Of a stretch of DNA of 64,000 nt, positions 23,071 through 33,744 are shown piece after piece; the stretch's first letter is position 1, and each line of letters opens with the position of its first letter. Below the pieces are notes generated by a model. It was not told the DNA's origin, searched no databases, and saw nothing but the letters and a program-made list of their open reading frames with translations. Source of the DNA: Lycorma delicatula (Eukaryota; Arthropoda; Insecta; Hemiptera; Fulgoridae); assembly GCF_047948215.1 (NCBI RefSeq), contig NC_134460.1:14133501-14197500 (forward strand). The letters are read 5' to 3'. Both the position numbers and the translations under genes were made by a program.

Positions 23071-23929
23071 TCCATTAAAAGTTTTACGAATTTCCTTGAC
23101 AGGACCACCAGCACAATTTGTAACCTCTCTTGCGATAAGGAATGGACTAACTTTTCGAAAGTTTCCATTCTCCCTTGTAATAATTAAAAATCTTGGCTTT
23201 GGTGCGCTATAGCCAAATAGACTTTTCTTTAATTCTTTACTGATTCTATCAGCATCTTTCTTTATCCTATCAGATTCTTTACTTTTTTCCTCTTCGCTTG
23301 CGGCGAATCGGAGGTTTCTAAACGAGGGTGTTTACGTGCACCCTCTGCCACGTTTGATTGTTCAATATTCATGAACAGTGGATCCCTTCTGTAGCAAGGC
23401 TAGCCGCCGGGGTACACCCCCACTCCAGGGCTACTAACCTTGGAGGTCCGATCCGGTACTCCGGTGGAACCGGCATATGTCCTGGCAGAGAGCGGATGCG
23501 CAGTCTCTGCATTGACTCCAGGCTCCTACTCACCGAAGCTTTCAGAGCTCCCATGCACCGACATACATGGGCACCATTGCTACATGCTTGCATCGCAGGA
23601 GGATGTGGACAACGGAAGGGTCTCCGTTACACCTGCAATAACATTGACCCTGGCCGCCACACCGCCAGCTCTAAGAGTGGTATGAATCCATTTCCAAATT
23701 CGTTTGTTATTCCATTTCCTGCAGGTAGCCAAAAATCCAGTCCGTTTAGTGACCTGAAGTTGGAACCAGGTCAAACTTAACAAAGCATAACCGAGGAATT
23801 TACTCGGAACCCCGTTAGCCAGCTATATGTAATGTACGAAAGTACAGCTGTTACCGCCCTGGACGTGGAACATAGATGTTGTGTTCCGGACGTGGGGATT
23901 ATCTACCTCAGGGCCAGTTAATATTTTTC

Positions 23930-26683
23930 ACAGCTAGTTTCAATTTTAGCGTAAGACTAGTCCTATGTAGCAGTCTCATATTTCGAAATATATGTTTTTG
24001 AGGGACTAAATTTTATTTAATTTTTTTTTAACTGTTGAGCAATTATCTAAGAGGTCGTTTTGTAATTAACTTTGAAAAAATAATAAAATGGTCTCCGTTT
24101 TGGGCAAAGTGTAGAGTCATCGTACCCCAAAGTTTTTTACTTCAATATTTCTATCTTTAAATTCTCATTAAAATAATTTTGTTCTCTTTCTAAAATTTCC
24201 ATTTAAAATTTTTCAGTTGCTCCCGCCGATGGAGGACTTTAGGAGTCTTGTATATCTCATACCAAAAAATATATCGTTTCGGAGTAGGAACTTTTGCTAA
24301 ATTTTTTATTTGTAAAAATTTTTTTTGGCGCGCTATTAAAAAAAAAAGAAAAGAAAAAACAGTAAATACTATAAAATATAGGAGATATCGGTTGGAATGG
24401 AAATATTTTAGTCCTTATTTAGAAGATTAGATTGGGAAAGGCAAAAATACAAAGAATTTCATTATATTTTGCAAAGCCTTTAAAAATATGGAGTTTATTG
24501 CCAAAGGAACAGGTAGTCGAACCAATTGTGGAATTTTTACCTTGTCTTCATACCTAATTTCAAACTAGAATTTGAAAATCATTATTTTTGATCTTGTTTC
24601 CCCGAAAAGTTTTAAATTATCTGTACCTGGGTATTTAATATCTTTGAAAATTGTTACCTAGGGTTAATTTTCAATTAGTAGAGAATTTTACATCGATATC
24701 TAACATTTTGTTTTTTGAAAATAATATGAAATTTGTGTAATGTGAAATTCCCTGCAAGCGGTTATAAATATGAATGAATTCGAACGATTATTTTCAATTT
24801 AGAAACGCACAATGCATACTTTAGTCCTTTGTTTTTAACTTAAACTTCTTGATTTTTACTGGAGGAAAAATTAATGCGCAGTTATTGAATCTACAGATGC
24901 TAACATTTTCAGCGTGCAACAACAGTGCAATTTATAAAATTGAATTGAACGAACAATATAAATAAAAAAAATTACAAAAAATTGTACATAGCATACGAAC
25001 GCGGGATAGCTTGTTAAATCTGGTGCTAAATCACGTTTATTTCAGCATAAAACCTCTTCATCCATACAACCACTGCATTTCATTCTATCTTTCCCTTAAC
25101 CTAGTTGCCTCTACCTCCTCGTTACAGCATTAAAGGCACAAAAATCTCTTGTCAAGGACAAATCGATAATATCTCCTTGCTTTCCAGACGAAATTTAATT
25201 TTCTCTCTTTTTTCTCCCTCTCCTTCTTCCTAAATCCTCACACTCCTATTCTATTTATTTCTTATTACTATTAATTCATCTCTTAACGATCGTTGGAATT
25301 ACTCATAATTTTTACTTTCTTATAATCTGCTACTCGTGATTAATTTTTTTTTGTTTTAGTTAAGACATTTCAGTGTTTTCTTAATAACGACCCTTATAAT
25401 TAATTAACATCGGTCAACCGTAAAGTTTTTCTAAAATATTAACTTTTTATAATAAAATATGTATTTTATTTTATATTTGTTGTCCGTACCTAATTTATGA
25501 AATTCAATTCCTTTTAAAAATAAATAAAAAGAAAAGTTTGCTGATTATACTTTTAATTTTGTTTCATTTCAACGGGTATTATTTAAAATAAAATCTAAAT
25601 TAGCTTTCCTAAGTCCCAAAACAGTTTTATCTTTCTGGTTTTTGTTTTTAATATTTTATAATAGGGTAAATGACAAAAAATTTATTTTTGTAGGTTAGAA
25701 ATTTTAAGGTACGAATAAGGAATAATGGTATAGTAAAAGTTAAATACAAATGCAAGTAAGATGGTAAAAGACGAGTTTTAAAAAAAACTTAAGTTGTGGC
25801 AGTATGTTGCGTACGCAACAGTTCTTGCTCAAAGATTTCTAGCGAATGTTGGTAGGTTTGTAATGTCTTTGACGAATTTCCCGTCCATACTACAGTAAAA
25901 GATCAACACTTCCTTATTCAACCGTTATAAAAAAAGAAAAAACGCCTCAGTCATGCTTTCCTGGAAATATAACGTCTTATATCGGCTTATGTCGCTTTCT
26001 GAATTACCGATTTAGTCCATATTTTTATAATTATTATTATTATTACGTTACGTAAAACATTGTCATACTAATCTCACTTATCAGTACTGAATATCGGTAC
26101 ATTGTAATGCTTTTGTGTGCATATAGAATATTTATTAAAGTTTAGAAAACTCAGTTGACTCGTGGATTGGGGTTGGGTTGTAGGATCAACAGGTAGGCTC
26201 AAAGAATATCAACACAAACACACGCATAAATTGCAAGAAAATGAGTATTGAAAAATATTATTGTAAAACCTGGAAACGGAAAACGCAAAATTAACAATCC
26301 AGAAAGCTCTTGCTTGGTAACTACGTCTTCCTGTTGCGGTACATTATCGTGTATGTGTTTACGCTTTCTGAACTTTGACGAGTATACACATTATAATTTT
26401 TTAATCGCTGAAAAACTTTATTATAATCTGGATAGTAATACGTAACACAAATTCTTCAACAGGATTTTTAACTCTTTTACTTATTTTTTCTCGAATATCA
26501 AACTGAAAATGGAAAACAGATGTAGAAAAAAGCCAGAAGCTGATAATGTTACGAAAGATAAAAATCTTTCATAAAAAGAGTAAAAAAGACGGGGGAAGCA
26601 TCTGTTTGCTTTCGCTATTACATCCTTTCCAAAAAAAAAAAGAAAAAAACTAGTAAACGTTTCTTTTTTTTGGTTTTAGCCAC
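23930..26683. other. AT-rich spacer, nothing recognised
   Basis: No element ends or credible coding sequence. A 65-codon ORF at 26248-26445 has no motif. Confidence 0.5.
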
Positions 26684-26694
26684 TATGGAATATT

Positions 26695-27548
26695 TTTTTT
26701 TTTTTTGTCTTCAGTCATTTGACTGGTTTGATGCAGCTCTCCAAGATTCCCTATCTAGTGCTAGTCGTTTCATTTCAGTATACCCTCTACATCCTACATC
26801 CCCAACAATTTGTTTTACATACTCCAAACGTGGCCTGCCTACACAATTTTTCCCTTCTACCTGTCCTTCCAATATTAAAGCGACTATTCCAGGATGCCTT
26901 AGTATGTGGCCTATAAGTCTGTTTCTTCTTTTAACTATATTTTTCCAAATGCTTCTTTCTTCATCTATTTGCCGCAATACTTCTTCATTTGTCACTTTAT
27001 CCACCCATCTGATTTTTAACATTCTCCTATAGCACCACATTTCAAAAGCTTCTAATCTTTTCTTCTCAGATACTCCGATCGTCCAAGTTTCACTTCCATA
27101 TAAAGCGACACTCCAAACATACACTTTCAAAAATCTTTTCCTGACATTTAAATTAATTTTTGATGTAAACAAATTATATTTCTTACTGAAGGCTCGTTTA
27201 GCTTGTGCTATTCGGCATTTTATATCGCTCCTGCTTCGTCCATCTTTAGTAATTTTACTTCCCAAATAACAAAATTCTTCTACCTCCATAATCTTTTCTC
27301 CTCCTATTTTCACATTCAGCGGGCCATCTTTGTTATTTCTACTACATTTCATTACTTTTGTTTTGTTCTTGTTTATTTTCAGGCGATAGTTCTTGGGTAG
27401 GACTTCATCTATGCCGTTCATTGTTTCTTCTAAATCCTTTTTACTCTCGGCTAGAATTACTATATCATCAGCAAATCGTAGCATCTTTATCTTTTCACCT
27501 TGTACTGTTACTCCGAATCTAAATTGTTCTTTAACATCATTAATAATA
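26695..27548 (-). mobile_element. RTE/BovB-like LINE copy with 11-bp TSD
   Basis: The copy is flanked by TATGGAATATT at 26684-26694 and 27549-27559. It runs from poly-A (poly-T 26695-26705) to the RT codons just upstream of motif C. It is a clean 5'-truncated insertion. Confidence 0.96.
26711..27484 (-). CDS. RTE/BovB-like LINE ORF2, C-terminal part, open
   Basis: 257 open codons begin at RT motif C (MLRFADDIVILAE) and run through thumb (LKINKNKTKVMKCSRNN), the connecting region (EEFCYLGSKITKDGRS; KVYVWSVALYGSETWTIG) and the C-terminal domain (CVGRPRLEYVKQ, MKRLALDRESWRAA) to the stop. The YGSETWT and LALDRESWRAA blocks resemble the RTE/BovB C terminus. It lacks RT motifs A and B and the endonuclease because of 5' truncation, so it is inert despite being open. 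The lack of stops suggests a recent insertion. Confidence 0.9.
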   Translation of the reverse strand: MLRFADDIVILAESKKDLEETMNGIDEVLPKNYRLKINKNKTKVMKCSRNNKDGPLNVKIGGEKIMEVEEFCYLGSKITKDGRSRSDIKCRIAQAKRAFSKKYNLFTSKINLNVRKRFLKVYVWSVALYGSETWTIGVSEKKRLEAFEMWCYRRMLKIRWVDKVTNEEVLRQIDEERSIWKNIVKRRNRLIGHILRHPGIVALILEGQVEGKNCVGRPRLEYVKQIVGDVGCRGYTEMKRLALDRESWRAASNQSND

Positions 27549-27689
27549 TATGGAATATTATTTCAAGTAATCCACTTTTTTGTCTTTTTTTTCTTCCACT
27601 TTACTTCATCATTTATCAGTGATTTTCATTTTTTTCTTCTTTTCAGGTAAAATTCATCCGTTGTTTTTCTTTTTTCTGGAAACCTATGA

Positions 27690-28560
27690 TATTTTGTAAT
27701 TTCTTTCTCAGTGGTGAACGTTCTTTGATGTCTTCTTGTGTTATTCTCAGTTCTTCCATATCTCTTTCGGTTTCACCGATTCAGTGATTGGTTTTAGATT
27801 TTTGAATAGTCTGTTTATCAGCCTGTCGTTCATTCTATGTATGTGACCGCAGGAGAGTCGTTTACACTCGATATATTTATTCTCTTATGTCCAGTACAGT
27901 TCATTATAGTGTCTTCTACATTCTTCTCCATCTTTGATGGGCCCTACGAACTTTCTGAGTATTATTCGTTATTTTTTTGTATTATATATCGATTAGAAGT
28001 TTTTTATTAAATGTTTGACATTCAGCTACGTGTAGACCTTCTGGACGAACTTCTGTAGAGTAGTGTTTTAGTTTAGCGTTCATTGATATTAATTTCTTCC
28101 TGTAAATGTTGTTCTTTGTTAAATTCAAAGACTAGTTCCAATTTATGGAATGGCTTCGTTTTCAGAGACTTTGCTTCAATTATCCCCCCTAGCGATTAAA
28201 TTTTCGGTTTTGTTAATTTTTTCATATACGATAGTAGTATTTAAAAGCTGATTTAATGATCATTATGAATTCTGTTTTCTTAATGGAAATCTGCAGTCGT
28301 GACTTTTCTGCTTGTTCTTTTAGTAAGGTTATATACTTTGTTGCAAATCTACTGAATCGGGTATGACTCTAGACAGTCTATTATTGTTTTTCTTGTACTG
28401 TGGTGTAATCTTGTCGATAATTTTGTATTCTTCCACTTTCTTTCTCCATTCTCTAATAAATTTTTTCAATACACAATTAAAAAGGAGATGTTTGAGGCCA
28501 TCAACTTGTCTTTATCTTTAACGTTTTAGACATCTTTTCAAAATTTCATTTTGAAGTGAG
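27690..28560 (-). pseudogene. old LINE, RT palm and C-terminal part (minus strand)
   Basis: Translated on the minus strand with several frame changes this gives LLFNCVLKKFIREWRKKVEE (just after RT motif B), KEQAEKS, then a C-terminal KFVGPIKDGEE and LSCGHIHRMNDRLINRLF pattern known from LINE C termini (a GH-x-x-RM motif). It is the downstream half of the element whose upstream half is at 29560-31130. It has many stops and is ancient. The clade is not assigned. Confidence 0.65.
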
Positions 28561-29081
28561 CGTTTGAATGAATAAACCTTTATTTCCCTCGTACAAAATA
28601 TGACATAAAAAAAGAACTACAATATGTTATTAGGAAACACAGTACCTGCAAAAAACCTGTGCGTAGGTACGAGCCACTTTATATAATATTTCTAAAAAGG
28701 GAATATAAAAATTAAAACTGTTTTTAAAATAAATATTAGTAAATAATTGTTCCTACATAAACAAATAAAAGCTTTAAAAACAAAAACTTAAAATTGTCAA
28801 TGTTTGAGATCGATTAAAATTTAAATTATTATTTTAGAAAAATCACGAAAGAATAAAAAACAAATTGAACGTAATAAAACTACAGAAAATGAATAGCCAA
28901 GCATTAAAATCAACATTCTAGATTTATTATGAAGAAGATACAAGAATATGAAGATGATGTAAATAATATTTATATTGTTGTATACTTTTACGCTTAGTAT
29001 ATTGTATAAACTGGAGTAAAATGAATATTGTTATATCTGTTATGTTGTAAACACTATTTTGTAACAATATAAAATAATCTT
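28560..29081. other. insertion splitting the old LINE, unidentified
   Basis: About 1 kb (28560-29560) interrupts the LINE. Besides the SINE at 29098-29387 it holds AT-rich sequence with an imperfect stem (GTACCTGC...GCGTAGGTAC near 28643-28671) but no recognisable ends. Confidence 0.4.
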
Positions 29082-29097
29082 AGTATTAATATTATGA

Positions 29098-29387
29098 ACC
29101 CACCGGGTTGGTCTAGTGGTGAACGCGTCTTCCCAAATCAGCTGATTTGGAAGGCGAGAGTTCCAGCGTTCAAGTCCTAGTAAAGCCAGTTATTTTTACA
29201 CGGATTTGAATATTAGATCGTGGATTACCGGTGTTCTTTGGTGGTTGGGCTTCAATTAACCACACATCTCAGGAATGGTCGAACTGAGAATGTACAAGAC
29301 TACATTTCATTTACACTCATACATATAATCCTCTGAAGAATTATCTAAACGGTAGTTACCGGAGGCTAAACAGAAAAAAAAGTAAGA
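29098..29387 (+). mobile_element. tRNA-derived SINE, tail type A, with 16-bp TSD
   Basis: This is a well-preserved copy: AGTATTAATATTATGA at 29082-29097 and again at 29388-29403. It begins ACCCACCGGGTTGGTCTAGT (A-box TGGTCTAGTGG), has B-box GTTCAAGTCC at about 29170, a body with GGTTGGGCTTCAATTAACC, and tail type A ending GGAGGCTAAACAGAAAAAAAA. It lies inside the region that splits an older LINE. Confidence 0.95.
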
Positions 29388-29559
29388 AGTATTAATATTA
29401 TGAGTATAATTATAATTATATATTTACCCTTAATAAGTTTGCCTTCCATAGTTTGGATTAGCTCCGTTATAGGATTTTATATAAAAAAACCAAAACGTTA
29501 ATAAGAATGGATTATATAAAATTAACTAATTATCCTATCATTTAGACAGAATGGCAAAA

Positions 29560-31130
29560 ACATGTTTACATGTGTCTGATGAGTTCTCTTATTTTATTAC
29601 CTAGGCCGAATTTCTTCAGGGTTTCTCTGTCAATTATTTTGTACACTTTTTTAAAGTCAAGAAAGATAACCACGTAGTTCTTGGCTCTAAGTTTGAGGCA
29701 TGCAACTGTGGATTTTGAACTAAGAATCTGTTACGCGCAGAAGCGATTTTTTCTAAAACTTCCTTGGTATTCTCCTAGCTGTAGGTCCAGTTGTTTTTCT
29801 GCTATGTTTAATAACGCTTTTGAGAGAATTTTGTATTTTACTAATAAAAGTTAAATTCCTCTGTAATTGTCGACATCTTTTTTATCGTCTTTTTTTTGTG
29901 AATCCGGTGGAACAATACAGTTTTCCAGACCGGCAGTATTTTTTCAGTTTTCGTTTTGAAGAATTTCTGTTAATTTATTGATTATTTTTTTCATTAGCGT
30001 GTTCCAAAGTACAACAATTATTGAGTCCTCTGTTGATGCTTTCTTGTTTTTGAGGACTTGATGATCTTGTAATTTCTACTTTAGTTGGGGAGCATCGAGT
30101 CTGGATACATTGTTCTCGTATTTCGCGTTCAAAGATGAAGTTAGATTTAGATTCTTCGCAGTTTAATAGTTTTTCAAAGTAGTTAGCTAATGAAAATTGA
30201 GCTATTATTTAGTTAATTGACAAGAGCCATTGACAATTTTTTTCATTCTTGAACAATTTTTCGGTTTTGGTCTTTAAAGAAGAGGTTGGATGAGTTATAC
30301 TTATTTAAATTTTTTTGAAGGTTTTATAAGTCTCTTGTGTTTGTCTTTCTGAAATCCTGTTTTAAAAAATTCTATTTCTGTGTTTTTTATCAAAATTTTT
30401 CTGTCTTTGTAATGATTTTTGTTGTCTGTCTTCTAATATTAGTAAAGTTTAATCTGATTCTTGATTTTTGTCAGGCATGCTCTCTGCTCGATTGCTTCAT
30501 CACATTCAATGTTCCAATACGCAAGTTTTCTTTTTTTAATCAATGAAATTGTTTCTTCAACTATTTTAACCAGTTTTTTTTTAATTGTTCGCAGTTTTCT
30601 GGGCAGATGATTCTGATTTTCCTCCGAATTATGTTACTTTTCAGTTTGCTATTGATTTTGGCCTTTTTTATGTTGTTAGGTTGGAATTTAATTTTAGACG
30701 TAATAGTCTGAATCTAACTTAGTACTTCTTAAAATTTTTACATTATGGGTTTCCTTGTGAAGTTTTCGGGAAATTATTATTAATAATTCATTTGAAATTT
30801 CGCGTAGATTAAAGTTTGGGGATATCTGTGTGTTTTTTTATAGGAAGATATATGAAGGTAGTTCATAACTAAGTTAAATTACTTACGTAGTTACATAGTT
30901 TTATTATGAACCTCTCACCATCTTGGTTGGTTCTTTTGTGTGCTGAATAATCTTCAGTAATGCTTTTGAATTCCGAAATGTTCATTAAATCCCCCTAACA
31001 ACATTATCATGTTTTTTCTGGAATTTTTGTGATGATTCTTCATACTTTTTTCAGAATTTTTCTGGATTATCTGTGCTCGTTTTTTTCAAACGGTTGCTTG
31101 AGAGTGCTATTGACTAGTGTTGATGATTTC
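29560..31130 (-). pseudogene. old LINE, endonuclease remnant, linker and RT fingers (minus strand)
   Basis: On the minus strand an endonuclease piece near 31000 reads NMIMLLGGFNEHFG, where active elements have GDFN, so a catalytic Asp is lost. SAHKRTNQDGERFI follows. Next come a lysine-rich linker (KRKLAYWNIECDEAIEQRA), then RT: DKKDVDNYRGI, LDLQLGEYQGSFRKNR and YVVIFLDFKKVYKIIDRET (motif A degenerate). It continues at 27690-28560 after an interruption. Multiple stops show it is old. Confidence 0.7.
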
Positions 31131-31139
31131 TTTGTTTAT

Positions 31140-32690
31140 GATTTAACTACCCGAGGGAGTTAATGGATCTTGCTGCTACTAAGAGACAGCTCAGGAAGAG
31201 ATAACAATATTATGGAAGATCTGAAGATAGAACAACTTTGAACAGGGCTGCTTGTAGACTGATGCGGCTACTAAGGTCAATTAAAAAAAAATGTAGAAAT
31301 TACCATTAAAATCTTTCTCCTTTGAGTAGATGAGACTATTCGCTGTGGAAAACCACAAAAGTAGCGGAAATAGCTGCACACTTAAGTAAGGTCTTTCAGC
31401 CACATAACATAAGGGGAGCTGATGAGGAAACTCTTGAATCCTTGAGCGGCCCAATTCCTCTGTATCTTCCTATAAAGTCTTTTTCATCAGCAGAGTAATT
31501 TCAAGAGATCAGGAAGAAGTAGAATATAAAAAAAGGCTCCTGGACCTGATTATGTTACTCACAAAATGCTACTTATGTTGCCATTTAAAGCTATCCTGTA
31601 CATAACGTGCCTTTTTAATGGCATCTTTCACACAAAGTTACTTCCCGTTGGGGTGGAAAGATAGTAAAGGGTCGCAGATAGTAATGATCCCGAAACCGTG
31701 TAAACCAGTGCACTATATTTCTTCGTATAGGCCTACTATCTAATCTCTCTAAGTTCTTTGAGAGGTTTTTTCTTCAAAGTTTGTTACTTATTTTAGAGCA
31801 AGAACATGTTGTTCCTGACCAACAGTTTGGCTTCCGAATTGGTCATCTCCTATTGAACAAACACATAAGATTGTTAAGTCGTCAGAAAGTGTTTGGAAGG
31901 TAATAAATATTGTTCGGCAGCCTTTTTGGATGTCCAATATACTTTTGACTAGATGCGATTGCCTGATCTACTTTATGAACTTGCCTCAGCCGTTTTACTT
32001 AATCCAGCGTAGCTACCTGGATGGTCATTTTTCCCAAGTTAAATACTATCAGGAATTTTCTGAGTTTTTTGCCACCAACTTCGGTGTTCCTCAGGCTCAG
32101 TTTTGGGACCGATTTTGTACTCATTCTTTATTGCAGAACCTTCAACTGCAGACCTTGTCATATTGCTTCGTTTGATGATGTCATTATAGTCTTGGAGGTA
32201 GACGGTGACCCGACGGAAGCTTTGAGTAAATTGCAGTCTGTGTTTGATCTAATCAACGAGTGGCTGATTGAATGGAAGTTCATCCGGCAAAATAAAGTTA
32301 TGTGACGTTTGCAATGAGTTGAGGGAACTGTCCAGAGGTCAACATAAAAGGCGTTTTCATGTTTCATGCTGAAAACGTACGGTAACAAGGTCTACACCTG
32401 GACTATCATCTGATATAGAAAATTGATGTGGGAGAAACAAGAAAACAGCTTAATATTAAATTTAAAGACATGTGCTAGTCGCTAGGCAGGAGATCACAGA
32501 GTCATCCAACAAACAATCGCTATACAAAATGCTTTTGAAACCGGTATAGACCTACGATATCCAGTTCTGGAGAACGGCATGTAGAAGCAGCATTGATATT
32601 ATCCAGCTGTACCAGAACAAATTAATCAGAAACATAAAGAAGGCATCTTGGTTTGTGAGGAATCCCATTCGCTTTATTAATTTAGCTTGA
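31140..32690 (+). pseudogene. Jockey-like LINE ORF2, heavily mutated (plus strand)
   Basis: Following frame changes, the plus strand gives a Jockey-type linker (LVATKRQLRKRWQ), KAPGPDYVTHKMLL, VMIPKP, YRP...SLLSNLSKFFERF, PDQQFGFRIGH, then GVPQ with SVLGPILYSFFIAE (RT motif B), a degenerate motif C (FDDVIIVLE; expected FADD), NEWLIEWK, and the C-terminal SSIDIIQLYQNKLIRNIKKA with SWFVRNP. The order is complete from linker to C terminus but many indels remain. It lies head to head with the old minus-strand LINE ending at 31130. Confidence 0.78.
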
Positions 32691-32751
32691 TTTAAATTAA
32701 ATAAATGTGTTTTAATGTAACTAAACATTACGAAATTGTGGTTAATTTGTT

Positions 32752-33075
32752 TTCCTTAATGTATACGTTGCAATCACTTAAACTGTGAACAATAAGCAAC
32801 CCCCGCTCCCCCTACGGCCCAGTGAATTGAGGATGATATGTATGACATGTAATGAAGTGAAGTCTTGTACAGAATCAGGCTGACCATCCGTGAGATGTAT
32901 GATTGTTTTGGATCCCAGTCACCTAAGTACACCGGTATCCACTGTCTAGCATTCAAATCCGTATAAAAGCAACCGATATTTTGTAATTCGAATCTGAGAA
33001 CCTTCGAATTTAAAATCAGTTGTTAAGCAAGTGATTTGCGACAAGTTTACCACTAGACCGGCCCGACCCGGTGGA
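32752..33075 (-). mobile_element. tRNA-derived SINE, tail type B
   Basis: The minus-strand head begins near 33075 (CCACCGGGTCGGGCCGGTCT, A-box), followed by a degenerate B-box (AGATTCGAATTAC), the shared body, and tail type B (ACAGTTTAAGTGATTGCAAC then GTATACATTAAGGAAAA). It lies 60 bp after the Jockey-like LINE. No clear TSD. Confidence 0.8.
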
Positions 33076-33079
33076 CTAA

Positions 33080-33732
33080 TTAATCATAATTTTTCACCGA
33101 TTGATGTTTAATCGTGCATAGACTTTTCTATATTGTGGACTAATTTTACTATCATTTATATTTATCTTTAGAAAAAGGTTGTAATATTTATTTTTAGAAA
33201 AAGTTCCAAATTCCATGTTTAATTTATTTCAAGAATAAAGTTAGAAATTGTTTTTAATGAGAAATATCTCTTGTTGAAAGAAATTACATTAAAAAAGCAA
33301 AAAACGATAGAAAGTTAGTTTATCGTGATAAAAAGTATTCCGTAGTGTTATCTGATAATTTACATTGATTTTTAATTCCACATTTTATATAAGTTTTGAT
33401 AAATGAGTTAGGAGAAATTGTTATCCATTCAAATGTGAATATACAGTATTTTGGAATGTTGCCAACAAATAAAAAATAAATTTTAAGAGAGGAGGTGTTC
33501 AAATACACCTTTTTAAATCGTTGCTAACAGTTAAACTATCTTTAATTAAATTAAAAAGTAAAATTAAAACGTTTTCTTATCGTAATTATAAAAGTACGAA
33601 TTTATACTTAGATAAATAACTATTCTACTAATTAAATCTGAATTATTTAAAAATCATGGAATTTCATTTAAGTTCCGATATTTTCTGAGCCGAACAACCA
33701 GAACGGTTATTACTGTTTAATTACCACAAACT
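33080..33732. other. AT-rich spacer, nothing recognised
   Basis: A 62-codon ORF at 33320-33508 (-) has no motif. Confidence 0.4.
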
Positions 33733-33744
33733 AACGGATTCGAA

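Larger units (their letters stand above)
21584..23914 (-). mobile_element. Jockey-type ORF1-only retroelement (HAL1-like) with 14-bp TSD
   Basis: The element is bounded by perfect CAGTTAATATTTTT at 21570-21583 and 23915-23928. On the minus strand it runs from a GC-rich 5' region (23100-23914) through a gag-like ORF1 to a stop near 21746, a 3' UTR with a GGGGC...GCCCC stem (21608-21612 with 21633-21637) and a poly-A (poly-T ending at 21597). No ORF2 (endonuclease or RT) lies between ORF1 and the tail. The layout matches half-LINEs such as mammalian HAL1, here in a Jockey-type lineage. It would need ORF2 supplied in trans. Confidence 0.85.

Noticed and set aside
23358..23780. 140-codon ORF on the plus strand in GC-rich DNA
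   Set aside because: It lies antisense within the 5' region of the Jockey-type element, overlaps several other frames, and has no motif.
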